Assembly (NCBI GenBank): GCA_964247055.1
Contig: OZ176056.1
Coordinates: 4,960,001-5,024,000 of the forward strand
Direction: 5' to 3'
Length of the DNA stretch: 64,000 nucleotides
Source: Paragordius varius
Lineage: Eukaryota > Nematomorpha
Shown here: positions 1 to 12,949 of the stretch, in pieces
Layout of the letters: the number at the start of each line of letters is the position of its first letter
How positions within the stretch are numbered: position 1 is the first letter of the stretch
Made by a program: the position numbers and the translations under genes
Notes under the pieces: model-generated
The model's input: only the letters and a program-made list of their open reading frames with translations
Databases searched by the model: none
Told to the model about the DNA's origin: nothing

Positions 1-1879
1 AACCAATGTAGCGTGCAGACAATGTTGAGGTAATTAAACAACTCTAATTATATCGACTTTACAAAGACAAAAAGATCAAATATCCGTGGTTAAGACCTAC
101 GAAAAAAACTGATTACCTTTATACCTTTTGACTTATCACAACAACTCCAATTTAAAAAAAGAACATTGATTTTTTCCATTATATTATAATATTTTTAGTT
201 AATTACTCTTTAATTTGATCACATGATTCCAGGGGGTGTTGTGTTAAATCATCAGCCAATCCAAACAATATTTTTTCATTCTCGATGCCAAAAAAGCCAC
301 CCGGTAATTTTTGAAGGAATAACTATTATATATATAAATTATTTAGATTCTAATGAATTTATATACGAAAAATGCATAACAAACAGTTTTTATAGTGATT
401 ATTGATTTTTTTAGTAAAATTACTAAAAGACACAAAATTAAAACAATAAAGAGAAGACAATACTCTATGCGACCAAACTACTGTAATATTTTCAACCAAA
501 GCAGTGAAATATACGTTTGTTTAAAAACCGTCTTAACTTACAATGTTAGTTTTATTGTTTTACTATGTCTAAAAAGTCAATAACCCTACTTTCCTTTTTA
601 ATAAAAACAAACCAATTATATAATTATATATTAGGAAACAAATTTATCCTCCTTTATTTTTTGGAAAGTCTAAAAAAGTATAAATTGAATAATAAATTTA
701 ACCAAAGTCATAGTTATAAAAGATCTAAAGAAGATATAGGTATTAAATTTTCTATTTATTAATTAAAATTTATTTTAGTTCTCTGACGTTCCTTTTATTA
801 TATATATATATATATATATAATATTGTTAAACGTTATTTCCATTAAACAGTTAGTTATATAAAAATGCATTGATTTTTTATATTAAATTCACCATATAAT
901 AAACACCTAATTGTGAATACAACAGAAAAGTATTGTTGTTAATGTATAAATTCAAAAAAAATTTTTTTTTGATATATAAATCAATAATACAAGAGAGTGT
1001 CACATATTAGAGAGGTAAAAATAAATATAAAAAAAATTTTTTTAGGTGAGGTAAGGTTTAAATCACAAAAGAATGAAATAAAATATAATGGAATGGAGAG
1101 AATAAAAAAATTTATATTTTTAACAGCACGCAAAGTAAGAAAGCAAGCAAATTAATAATTACAAAAATTCTGTCACAATCGCGTTTATTCTAAATATATA
1201 TATTTCAGAGGTAAAAAAATTGTGTTTTGTAACACAAACAATAAAAAACTACTTTTTTTCCTGCCTATGTTTCAAATGATTGTAATAAATTAGAGTATTC
1301 AATACTTTTTAGGTAAAAAATGATTTATTCATACTATACGTGAACTGTTATTAAATAAATTTTTTTAAAAATTTTGAAAAAAATTTCTTTATTCCATATA
1401 TATATATATAAATAAAATTTGTAAAAAATGGTTGGTCGGCATCACAAAGATAAAAGACATAGGAGCCTAAAATTACTAAAAAATGAAAACAATGAAAACA
1501 TTTTCAAAGGTGGATTACATGATCAAGTATTAGTATAAAGTAGAGAAAAAATTAAAAAAAAACTAAAAGTTTTTAAAAGGATTAACCTTGTCGTATTAAG
1601 GTAAGATTTAAAATAATTCGTTTTCTGAATTACTTAAAGCAAACAATTACTAGGTAACCTAAAAAAAATAACCAAGACAAGAGATTTCTTGAAAGTTGGA
1701 ATTATTATTATTTTAGATAAAAAGTAGAGCTAAATTTTCAAAAATATCACATTTCATCTTTACAAAAAGTAGTTGGTTTTGCATGCATTTTCAAATTATA
1801 ATTATATATTAATACATCTGGACATTTATTATTACTATTATGAATTAAAAGCTTTTTACCTATACAAAAACCAAACCAA

Positions 1880-1918
<39 letters not shown>

Positions 1919-2595
1919 TATATATATATTTTCAATAATCCCCATATTCAATAGTGTCGCGTCAAACTAAAAAAGATTACATAACTTAAAAATAATATAT
2001 GCTTAAATTCAAAGTAATACATCCTTTTAAGGAATTAATAAGAACCTTTTTGGTATTTAAAAAAAAAATAAACGCGACAAAGAACTTATAAACCATACAC
2101 TCGTAAAAAGTCATACTTATATTTGTAAATTTAATTTATAAATATTGTTAGGGTATAAAATGAGGGAAAAAAATTATAAACCAACAGCCAAATTTAGTTA
2201 GCATGGTACAAAAGTTCTTATAATATAATAATTAATATTGAATATAAAGTGGTTTAAACAAGAGATGTTCAGGACAAATGGCACCGCGGACCTCATTTGT
2301 AATTGAAAAATAACGACGGGCGCTATAAACATGAACATTTATAAATATTTTTTTACTATTTTAACGTAAGAGTCTAGCATACAAAACACTATAAAACATT
2401 TTTTCTAGTCTAGTCCCTTGACAAATAGACGGACGTATAGGCTAAATTTGTTTAAGGAATAACAATTTTACTGAGGAAATTTTTTTGCAAATTATGGATT
2501 TCAAACTTTTTTTTTGTACGCGATAAAATTTAGGGGTAGAAACCTAAATGCTTAAAACAGTAAACTACTGTTTCAAAAGTTGTTTTGGTTAAAAG
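1..2595. other. AT-rich spacer with (TA)n microsatellites
   Basis: No coding signal found on either strand; the short open frames here are low-complexity. Alternating TA tracts lie near 797-822, 1396-1411 and 1884-1935. Around 2268-2300 there is a short GC-richer patch (AAATGGCACCGCGGACC) resembling the ends of the hAT-like non-autonomous elements seen elsewhere in the window, so a decayed copy may be present. Confidence 0.6.
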
Positions 2596-2599
2596 TTAA

Positions 2600-2985
2600 T
2601 TATCGTATCCTCTTCTCCTGCATTAGATAAAAATAATTTGGAATTTTACAGTTTTTTAACTTATAGAGTCAATAATTCAAATAGTTCCAATACATGAGTA
2701 AAACAAACAGCTCATTTTAAAATAAATTAATGCAAAAAAATGCTGGTAAAAATTAATTTGCAAAGAAAGTAAACCATAATATATTATTTGCCTGTTGTAT
2801 TCACGATTTAAAAAAAAATAAATATAATAGCGGGCTGATGATTTTTTCCAAATTAAAAAAATTCTTTTGCGTCAGGCGCCTAAAAGGCTACACAGAACAT
2901 ATTTTCAAATTTAGCCCAATGCTAAAAACATTTTTTGAGAAATTTGAACTCAAGCGTATATAAAACTACCCCAAAAAGCTAGGAT
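2600..2985 (-). repeat. Fragment of the GGGGTAGTTTTATA MITE family
   Basis: This stretch resembles the right part of the complete copy at 62393-62880: both contain CCATAATATA, a purine run, TTTGCCTGTTG or a close variant, and finish with ATAAAACTACCCC. The left part is much decayed. No coding capacity is seen. Confidence 0.5.
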
Positions 2986-2989
2986 AACT

Positions 2990-4097
2990 AATTAAATTAG
3001 TACTATAAAATTAATATTATACGTATTCAGAAATAAAACAATTATATTTTTTCATAATTTTACATTATAAAAACCAATATATTAATGTTTATGCTTGATA
3101 ATATGTTATTACAAAAAGAAAATAAGAATGGAAAATATTTGGGGTCAGGGACAAACCCTCCAATAATAATATTAATTATTTATAAATAAATTATAAAAAA
3201 TAAAAAAACTAATCTCATATAATATTTGAGAACGCAGAAAGTTATACTAACTTATATTTATTCAATACAGGCATATATCATTAATTATTTTTCCTTTAAA
3301 ACATAGATTTCAGAATATATGTATATATTTATATAGAAACATATATCATGGAATATTCAATTTATATCTTTTAAACTAAAAATTATTTTTAAAAAATAAT
3401 TAAAATCCTAAATCTGGAATCTCTAAATGAGAAAGCTTTAAAAATCAAAATATAGGTCTTATATAAATAAAATTCGACCAATTTAACTTTTATATAAAAT
3501 TGAGAAACACAACATTCTACCCATCAATTAATTGTTTTAAGCATAAAAATTATAAACAGACATTTCCTTTGGTGACAAAAAATAAGATAAAAATTAACTT
3601 TACATAAATAAAAAAATATATGTACGACAAATTATTGTCAAAAATTGTATACTTTGTCAAAAATTATGATAAAAGACCCGAAACTTACAATTTGTACTTT
3701 TAGTTTTGGCACCTCTAAGTAACGTCAAACGCAAGTTAATTTTAGAAAAATATAGAGCTATGAAATATAACATATATATTATTAGATATATTATTCGGTA
3801 AATTTAAATCGAAATTTAAAAATATGAACATTAAAAGTTTTTAAAAAATATTCATAAATCTTTTAAAATTTAAAAGATATATACCATAATTATGTGTACC
3901 CACCCATTTTTTTATACAATTATTACAAAAAGGTATATAGATATATTTGAATAATTATAACAATTACATATTCAAAAAAAGTATATAATTATTTTACAAA
4001 AAGCTTTTATCACTAAAAAAACAATATAAAAAAGATATTATTGACATTAAATGTAGATAGAGATGTAAAATATACTCTGTTCTAATCCATCAACATA

Positions 4098-4146
<49 letters not shown>

Positions 4147-4384
4147 ACCTGTTAAACTTAAGAAGATATTTAAAAAAAATTTGTCGAATTTATCTTAGAC
4201 AAATGTCAATACTAAAAAGCATTAAACGTGCGTTTATCAATATTTTAATGGGGTCAATAAATGATATGGATATGTTCAAAAATTACCCAAACAAGTGATA
4301 AAACTTATTTTTAAAAATGGAGACATCGAGCCCGAAAAATTCCTTTTACGATAAAATTTTACCATTAATTTATGGTCCAATTTT

Positions 4385-4420
<36 letters not shown>

Positions 4421-4485
4421 AGTTGTCTGGTGAAATTAAGTCAAGAAATATAAACAGTCAAAAAAAATAAATAAAACGTAGAATA
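2990..4485. other. AT-rich spacer
   Basis: I see no gene. Long TA repeats occupy about 4101-4144 and 4387-4418. The 3' continuation of the RhoGAP gene on the minus strand should lie here or beyond, but no exon with the next conserved RhoGAP block could be recognised. Confidence 0.5.
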
Positions 4486-4539
4486 AAACTAAATCCAATA
4501 TAATGCAACATACGAAAAATAAGATATAGAAAAATAAAC

Positions 4540-4988
4540 TTTAAGTACGGATGCGATTGCATGAGTGGATGTTTGACTCAAATCAATGCGTTTCCCTTGA
4601 TGCAAGGATTGGAGTAGAGCTTTGACATTGCCACAACTCCCAGGAGCTCGGAATATTTCGCGTTTATACGCTCCATCTTCGATAAGTTTGATAAAACAAA
4701 GCTGCATTAAGAAAAAAAATTAAAAAATCGATGAGTCCAATCTTATTGGCATTGTATTTATAATGTTTTAATCTATACCACTAAAGAATTCGGAATTTCA
4801 TTTCCAACGCAAACTTCTTCGAAAGGGATGCCAAATTTTACCCTAAAGATTAACATTTCTAAAACCTGTCAATATTTTTTCGTCGCGAAACGACTTTGAC
4901 TATGTTGTCATGTACCTTTTGCACCCATGTGGTCATTTCATTTGATAAAAGGTAATTTTCATATGGATGTCTAATATAAATGCAAAGC
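4540..4988 (-). CDS. PH-RhoGAP protein, three internal exons
   Basis: Three exons read on the minus strand: 4866-4988, 4779-4842 and 4540-4701. The first encodes a PH-domain C-terminal segment (HPYENYLLSNEMTTWVQKV, the usual Trp-bearing last helix). The second encodes FGIPFEEVC..IPNSLV, the entry of a RhoGAP domain. The third continues with IEDGAYKREIFRAPGS, containing the GIFR-type arginine-finger loop as EIFRAPG, and ends at HAIASVLK. RhoGAP domains speed GTP hydrolysis by Rho-family GTPases at membranes and the actin cortex. The block order and the IP-NS-L spacing resemble the ARHGAP20/TAGAP type, an inference. Phases agree: AG|G joins the first two exons, phase 0 the next two. Introns are 23 nt (4843-4865) and 77 nt (4702-4778). 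The acceptor at 4702 has a strong pyrimidine tract. Upstream PH exons and the downstream half of the GAP domain were not found, so the gene is partial as seen. Confidence 0.75.
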
Positions 4989-4999
4989 CTATATTGATC

Positions 5000-5895
5000 G
5001 ATAAAAACAGACAAACAATAAAACGTTATATGATATGATACTAAAATAAAACGGCTAAGTAATATTTTTATAATTAGCAGTACACCAATAAATTTTCTTG
5101 TTACTATCTTAACTATAAATTCCATATTATAATTTATAATTAAAGCAAAATATAGAAAATATAATTCACATCAAGCACTATTATATAACTTATTCATACA
5201 AATTGGGGTGCTGACGACTCCAACCTTTTACTATTATCAAGATAGGTGTATTCAACAAATTCAAAAGTTTTATAATATGGCAAGGATACACAAAATATAA
5301 AAATTCATCCCTCCTATATTATGGTCTACCCTAAGGAAAAAATTTATTACGAAAAACTGGCTAATTTTAGTCCTAATTTACTATATATGAATTAATAAAA
5401 TAGCCGTAGATCAAAAACATTATACTTTGCAAATCAATTCTATATATATGGAAATTATATGCAGGCCTTGATGCGTTTGGAAAAAATGAATAATCTCATT
5501 TTAAAGCTAATTTATTCAATTATTTATAAGTACACCAAAAGGGACTAGGTCCTTTTCTAAACCAGGTTGTGAGTTTTGCCCCACCCCTTCTAAAACTCGG
5601 TTTTGTGAAAAATTATATTCCAAAGAAGATAATTTTAAAATGTGTGGGTGCAGAAAGTTTCAACAATGAATTTTAGAATGTTTTTTACCGACAATTATTA
5701 CAGATTTCTTTGAATTAGCCCTTCAAAACCCTACTCAATGTAAAAATAGGGGTTCAAAAAATATTAAATTTGGAACAATTTTGGAAAACGTGTAGTTCCA
5801 TGTAACAAAGGTAAAAAAATTTTATTTATTAACACGGTGTTTGGAAAAAATGACCTATTGTTTTTATATTCTAATAAGAAAATACATACGAATTA
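5000..5895. other. Spacer; possible upstream exon area of the RhoGAP gene
   Basis: The open frame reaching 5125 on the minus strand continues upstream of the PH exon but crosses the strong acceptor at 4989-4990, so it is probably intronic. No other feature seen apart from AT-rich sequence. Confidence 0.4.
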
Positions 5896-5899
5896 TGAT

Positions 5900-6960
5900 G
5901 TAACTTGTAATTTTTGCCTTTCCTAGTAGTAGAAGTATTCACAGTTTTCTGGTAGGTGTGGGAAAATATGGGCTCTTTTTTTACAAATAAAATTTTTTTG
6001 TGAAAGCTAATGCTTCATTATCACTAAAAAAATTTTTATACTAATAACAAGCAAAATAATATAAAATATCTTCAGATGTGGTCTTCCAAAGTCCTAAATT
6101 TCTTTCGTTCTCATAAAATAAGCTAATTCTTTTAAAATAAACGAAATGCCGCTGGCGTAATAAATAATTCTAAATATTATATAAATTTGATATCAACTAA
6201 AAATATTTTAAAAATGCATAATTTTTTCAAAAATTTAATCTTTAACAAACTTTTGTTCAAGCGTACTTATACTAGTTTGACACTAGATGGAAACGGTTTT
6301 AAACGCTTTATGATATAATTATAAAAATACTTTTTCTAATTCAATGACGCTAAATATTTCTATTACCTAGAGTTTTTATTGTTCGCTAATTTGTTATAAA
6401 TTGGGTTTTTTGTAAAATTCACCAAAATTAAAATAAAGGAAACTCATATTATTCTGAAGCGATAGAAATGTTATTCATCAAATTATATCGAAAAGTGTTT
6501 TCATCATGTCTAAAAGCGTATTTTCAGCATTTTCATTATGCCTAAAAATCGTATTAAGCACGCCTAAAAAAATTTAGTAAAATAAAATTTTTGTAAAGAT
6601 TTTTTAAAAATATTTTTTTATGTTTAATAGTCATTTTAATTTTATCGCGCAATCCCGTTTTGCGTTTATTTTAAGAGAACTAGCACATTTTAATAAAGTA
6701 AAAAATGGAAACTTGACCACTTCTAGAAACTAATTTTAAAAATATTGTTATAGGTAATTTTTAATATATTTTAGTTTATTTTCTGGAAGCTTTTAGCTTT
6801 TACAAAAAAAATTTTATGTAAAAATATGTGGGCAAATTTCGCCATTTTCTAATGTCGAGAATTTACCAGAAAAGGTTAATTAAATTTCTTTTATCACTAT
6901 TTAGGGCTAAAACCAAAAGCGCTATGATTATCATGATACATTTTCCTATCATATATATAT
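5900..6960 (+). repeat. Truncated copy of the AGTGTAC long-TIR element family
   Basis: Shares internal blocks with 6966-8100 (AAACG.TTTATGATATAAT, GAGCCCACATC-like text, TTTTAGTGATTTTTGG-like text) and ends at 6940-6966 with the family's subterminal sequence, abutting the complete copy. No transposase frame seen. Confidence 0.5.
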
Positions 6961-6965
6961 ATATA

Positions 6966-8100
6966 TAGTGTACAAAATCAAGCGTCATGAAAAAAAATTT
7001 TGATGGAATAAATATATTCTGATAGAAAGATATATAGGAATCTCATGATGCTTTTGGTTTTGAGGCTTACGAGTGACATTAGAAAGTAATTCATGCTTTT
7101 GTGGTAAGTGTTCTGTATCAGAAAATGGCAAAATTTGATTACATATTTTATAATAAAATTTTGATAGAGGATGCTGTATTCCAAAAAATATCACGAAAAT
7201 ATATCATAAACTACGTATAAAAAAACAATATTTTATAATATTTTAATTTTTAGATATGCGCTCCAAAAGTCTCAAATTTTAATCTTATCTAACGGGCTAT
7301 TTAAAATAAAGCAAAAATGGATTGACGATAAAAAAATTTGATATATGCTAAATTTTAACATATTTACTAAAATGCTTACTAAAAAATCATTTTTTAGCAA
7401 TATTTTGTTGAAGCGTGCCTCTTACTATTTTTAGGCATGATGGAAACGGCATATTACTTTTTCTATGTAATTTGATGATGCTGAACATTTCTATTGCTCT
7501 AAAATTGTAATTTAAAGGTTACTTTCGAATTTTGATTATTTTTATAAAAAACACAACATATATTTGACATAAATTCGAAGACAAATAAATATTTTAATCA
7601 AAATTCTGAGGAGATAGAGTTCAGCAACATCAAAATATATAACAATAGTGTACGCTTCAAAAAAACTTTTTGCTAAAAATTAAATTTTTGTAAAGAGTGC
7701 CCATTTTTTAAAAAATATTTTTTTTGATGTCAAAATTTAGCACGTATTAAAATTTATCGCGCAATCCCGGCATTTTTGCCTTTATTTTAAATGAAATAGC
7801 CCGCTTTAGAAGAATAAAATTTGGGACTTTCGGAACCCACATCTAAATATAAAAATATTATTTTGCTTTGTAAGTAATTTATGATATATTTTAGTGATTT
7901 TTGGAAAGCAGTATTTAGCTTTTATCAAAAAAAAATTATTACAAAAAATGTGGTCACATTTTCTGATATGGAAAACTTACCACAAAAGTGTAAATAACTT
8001 TCTCATATCACTCGTAAGCCCGAAAACTAAAAGCATCATGATATTCCTGATTCTATCGGAATATATATATTTCATCATGATATTTTTTTGGGTACACTGT
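6966..8100. mobile_element. Long-TIR non-autonomous DNA element (AGTGTAC family)
   Basis: The left end reads AGTGTACAAAATCAAG and the right end, in reverse complement, ACAGTGTACCCAAAAAAATA. Matching inverted text continues inward for well over 100 bp: ATATATTCTGATAG..., then CATGATGCTTTTGGTTTT..., then TTTGTGGTAAGT. Size about 1.13 kb. No transposase frame is visible; open frames within the TIRs are mirror images of one another. Related copies lie at about 16570-17445 and 22160-22980. A gypsy element is inserted just beyond the right end. Confidence 0.7.
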
Positions 8101-8131
8101 GTATGCCATATTTCACCCCAATTTTACCATG

Positions 8132-8497
8132 TGTTATGTTTAATAACTTAATTGTTTTTAACTTAATTGTTTTTGTTAACTTAAACTCAATTGACCTTTT
8201 TTAGTTAACTAATGAAAATATAATATTATTCTTCTCTCTTACCTTAGTGCATAATACACTTTTGTCCCTGTTACGCTAAAAATGTTTATTATCTGGGTTT
8301 CGAATGCTTTCACCTAAATACTGTAATATTGAACCTTATGCAAATATATAACTTGGTTGTAAATGCTTTCATCTAAATATTGTAATATTAAACCTTATGC
8401 AAAAAAGCAACCTTGTTCCAAAACTATATATAATGCAATATATTTTATACAGGAGATATAATTTTCTATGCTATAATAAATTCATTTCGCTTATTAA
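8132..8497 (+). repeat. 5' LTR of the gypsy fossil
   Basis: Begins TGTTATGTTTAATAAC and ends near CGCTTATTAA, matching 12568-12922 over nearly its whole length. It is followed at once by TTGGCGCGG, a plausible tRNA primer-binding site. An internal pair of related blocks (CTTTCA.CTAAATA.TGTAATATT) is present in both LTRs. Confidence 0.9.
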
Positions 8498-11400
8498 ATT
8501 GGCGCGGTTATTTATTTGACGATATTCATTATTAAGAAAAAAATCAGTATTGAAAGTTATAAAATCAATAATAATTTTACGGAATATATTAAATATTTAC
8601 GAAGAAATTTTGTAATTAAAGGAATACAGGATAATAATGAAAGCATTAAAGCCATCTTTCTTGCTCAATCCGGTATTGATAATATTTCTAAAATGGAGCA
8701 ATTCTTTTACCCGCTTAACATTGAAACCATTTCTTTGGAGGAGATTTATGAAGCGGGGGTGAAAATATTTCACCCAACCAAAAATACCTTTAGCCCAATT
8801 CGATTTTTTTAGAGCGGAACGACTAGCGGGTGAAGGATTCCTGGAATTTTTATAAGACTCAAAAATTTAGCCGCCGCATGCGAGTTCAAAGGGAACATTG
8901 ACGAGCTCATACGGGACGTATTTGTTTGTGGGTTGGAGGAAAAAAAAATCTAGAGACCGAACTACTTAACAGGTACCCGAGGACACTAGACAACGACACA
9001 CCAGTGGGATTAAATAAGGTTCTAAATTTGGCTCTAGCGTATGAAAATTCTCACCTGGAAGCTAACTCAGTGAGAGCGATATATAATAATGATACTATAG
9101 AAAATAATAATAATGGTAATAATTTTGTTAATAATAATGAAAGTTATATAATATTAATAGGACAGATAATAATGAAATATTTCTGGTTAGACGCAAATCT
9201 AGCGTAAAATCGTGTTTCAAATGCGGTCGCACCCACAAATACGGATGCTGTCCAGCTTTTGGAGGAATGCTTCAAATGTCACGGTAGAAATCTTTGGAAG
9301 CCAATGCCAAAACAAATTCGCCAGCAATAACAGGTATGTGAATAATATAGTAAAAAAGCCTAAAATAAATGTAAAAATAAACCGACACGGGGGCCGACAT
9401 ATCGTTAATAAATCTTAGCACGTGGTCTAAGATAAAGAAGCCTAAAATAAAACCCATTAATTTTAAAATAAACACATATGATAATAATCCTTTACACATA
9501 ATAGGAGAGACAACTGTAACTCTTGAATTAAATAAAATAACAAAGATAACAAAGTGCTTTATTACAAAAAGACATCTTCCTCTAATATTTGGCATGGATT
9601 GGATCCAGCTATTCAATATCCCATTGCCTAACGAATTATATATTAATGAATTATATCACACAACCGATATTTACAATAAATTTAAGTCTTTATTTGATAA
9701 CAAATTGGGTGCTTTATTACAAAAAGACATCTTCCTCTAATATTTGGCATGGATTGGATCCAGCTATTCAATATCCCATTGCCTAACGAATTATATATTA
9801 ATGAATTATATCACACAACCGATATTTACAATAAATTTAAGTCTTTATTTGATAACAAATTGGGTTGTTGGAAAAGGGAACCCATAAAGATATTTTTAGA
9901 AAACAATAGTAGGGGCCGGGTATTTCCGGCTAGAAGGGTCCTTGGCCTTACAAGAAAAATTAAGTGAAGAGATCAAAAAGATAGTCCTTAAAAATTATTG
10001 AACCAGTAGACCCTAAGCAGTCTAAAATTGGTCCAGTCCTATAGTAAATGTATTAAAGTCGAATAATGAATTAAGGATATGCGCAGATTTTAAAGTGTCA
10101 ATAAACAAATACATTAAAACACCTCAATATAATACCCACATTTGATTATTTGATTTCCAAAATTTCACATGGTAAGACGTTTTCAACATTAGATTTAAAA
10201 GATGCTTATCTTCAAATTCCAGTGCACCCGGAATCTCAAAATCTTCTCAAAATATCCACACTTCTAGGGTTTTTACAATATACTAGGCTCCCTTTTGGTC
10301 TGTCGTGCGCACCTAGTTTTTTCCAACAGATCATGGATGAGCTATTAGGAGATTGTAAGTGAACAGCGGTCTATTTAGATGATGTAATTGTTACGGGGGG
10401 ATGAGGATCATTATAGAAACCTAACAAAAGTATTTGAAAGATTAGAACGAATGGGTCTTAAATTTAAAAAAGATAAAATAAAGCTTTTTCAACAGAAAGT
10501 AGAATATTTGGGGTTTACTATATCATAAAAAAGTATAAAACCAGCGAGAATTAAGATTAAGGTCATTCGCGAGTGTCCAGCCCCCAAGGATAAAACAATT
10601 TTCCGCTAGTTTTTGGGCCTTTTAAACTTTCATTCACGATTTATACCTTCTCTAAATACAATTGTCAACAAACTTCATCAGCTAGCTGGTTCCAAAAGGA
10701 AATGGTGTTGGACCGGGTTGCACCAAAATAATTTTGAAAGGGCGAAGTTGTTAATTGGAATACAGCCGCCTCTTCCCTTTTTTCTCCCTTATTCTAGAAA
10801 CAGATGCATCTGGGGAGGGGTTCGGGGCCATCCTGTCGCACAGGACGTCGGAAGGTAAACGACCCATTGCATATTTTTCAAAAAAATGTTCCCCAGCAAA
10901 GAAAAATTATTCGGTTATAGAAAAAGAGGCAAAAGTATTTGTATTGGCCCTAGAGAAATTTAACACATTTTATATGGTAGAAAATTCAATATTAGAACAG
11001 ACCATAACCCTCTTATCAAATTATTCGGACATCAACGTGTATTAGGCGAGCTAACAATAGTAAATTGCTAAGATGGATTTCAAAAACATCCATTTTCCAC
11101 TTCAACATAATGTACTACCCGGGAACCGAAAATCTAGCAGACTCACTATCAAGAATACCAACTGAGATAACTGAAGAGTGTGACAATGACGAGGATATAG
11201 CGCAGGAGGTCCGGTTGCTATGGTGTCAGGAGTTAAACTTAAACAAGGACAAGGTGATTAAGGAAACTATGAGCGATGAGGTGTGTAAACAGATTAAAGC
11301 AGCATGAAAGACCAATAATTGGTCTCATCCCGGGGTACAGTCCTATATACCACTGAGAAACGATATCGAAGAATCATACCGCCTTCTATATCTAGGTGGC

Positions 11401-12567
11401 CGTCTTATTGTTACTCAAAGCATGAGGGTCGATATTCTTACTTATCTTTATAAAGGTCACCCTGGTATCCAGTCCATAAGCGTTAGGTAAGACTGGTGTG
11501 TTTTGGCCAAAATTGAACCAGGATATCGAAAAATGGGTGCAAGGATGTTCAAGTTGACAAAAGTCGCGGTTCAACATTGCAGTAAGCCCGACTTATAAAT
11601 AGAACCCGAACACCACTGTTTGGGAGCGATTGCATTTCGATATGGCGGGGCCCGTAGATAACCTCTACTGGGTCATACTTATAGATCAATTCACCCGTTG
11701 GGTGGAAGTAGTACAGTTAAAACAGTGAACTCGATCAGTATTTTGAAAGTTTTCGAAAGTTGGTTTCACGATATGGCACCCCAGAGATGATCGTAACTGA
11801 TAATGCGTCGTATTTTTAGACCGGTGATTTTAAAAGAATATTAAGTCAAGCATGTAACTTCTGCGCCATACCACCCTCGGACAAATGGTTTAGTGGTAAG
11901 GGTAATTCAAACGTTGAAAACGCACTATTATATGTGTAATTCTGAAGTAACAGATCCAGAACGCCGGTTAAACCAGGTACTGTGGGCCTACAGGTCAGCA
12001 CATCACAATGGTATAAATGAGACACCTGCACGACTATTTTTAAAACGAAATTTACCGACACCGCTGTCCTGGATGAAAGGAAAACCAAAGAATTATATTG
12101 ATGATGGTACCTCAAATAGAATACGTGAGTTCGTTCCAGGTGAGAAAGTGTTTATAAAGAATAAGTTAGAAGCCGGTTGACGAGTAGAGCGGACTGGATT
12201 ATTGTCATACAATATCGAAGATAGAGGGATGATTTTACGAAAGCATACTGATCAATTAAGAGGGCGAAAAGAAGGTCCAGATGAACTTAAGCTAACCGAC
12301 TAGAAAGAATTGGAATCGGAACAACCTAATAATAATGACGATAATATCATAGCCACCCCCTTTCATGGCCTTATTGATGACAATATCAATGATGATACCA
12401 ATCCTTCCCCGGATATCTGTCAAGAATTCCACAATAATCAGCAAAGTTTAACGGGGAGATGGCAGAACCCCCAAGCCTGGAAGTACCAGTCGAGAGACGC
12501 TATCCTACCAGAAGCCGAAAAGCCCCTGACAGATACACGAATCACTTATAAATTTAGATAGGAGATA

Positions 12568-12922
12568 TGTTATGTTTAATAACTTAATTGTTTTTGTTAA
12601 CTTAATTGTTTTTGTTAACTTAAACTCAATTAACCTTTTTTAGTCAACTAATGAAAATATTATAATATCCTTCTCTCTTACCTTAGTGCATAATACACTT
12701 TTGTCCCTGTTACGCTAAAAATGTATATTATCTTGGTTTTGAACGCTTTCACCTAAATACTGTAATATTGAACCTTATGCAAATATATAACTTGGTTGTA
12801 AATGCTTTCATCTAAATATTGTAATATTTAACCTTATGCAAAAAAGCAACCTTGTTCCAAAACTATATATAATGCAATATATTTTATACAGTAGATAATA
12901 ACTCTCTAATTTCGCTTATTCA
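12568..12922 (+). repeat. 3' LTR of the gypsy fossil
   Basis: Direct repeat of the 5' LTR, preceded by a short purine-rich tract (TAGGAGATA) that may be the polypurine primer, and followed by the ACCATG target duplication. Confidence 0.9.
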
Positions 12923-12949
12923 ACCATGTAATGCGTTATAATTTTGAAT

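Larger units (their letters stand above)
8132..12922 (+). mobile_element. Ty3/gypsy LTR retrotransposon, fossil
   Basis: A 4.8-kb element with direct LTRs, flanked by a short target duplication (CCATG at both sides). Parts in order: gag-like region about 8.5-9.4 kb with a zinc-knuckle-like Cys cluster near 9.2 kb; protease region about 9.5-9.9 kb; reverse transcriptase about 10.1-10.55 kb (TFSTLDLKDAYLQIPV and LPFGLSCAPS blocks); RNase H about 10.75-11.0 kb (TDASGEGFGAIL); integrase about 11.3-12.2 kb. The block order RT-RH-IN and the RT wording are those of the Ty3/gypsy group. The element is broken many times over and cannot be active. The two LTRs are still very alike by eye, so the insertion looks fairly young relative to the neighbouring MITEs. 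Confidence 0.9.

Noticed and set aside
1747-1970. ORFs rich in IYIYIY on both strands
   Set aside because: Translation of a (TA)n microsatellite.
6978-7194. Two overlapping minus-strand ORFs and a similar plus-strand ORF at 7894-8151
   Set aside because: They are mirror translations of the two inverted ends of one non-autonomous element.
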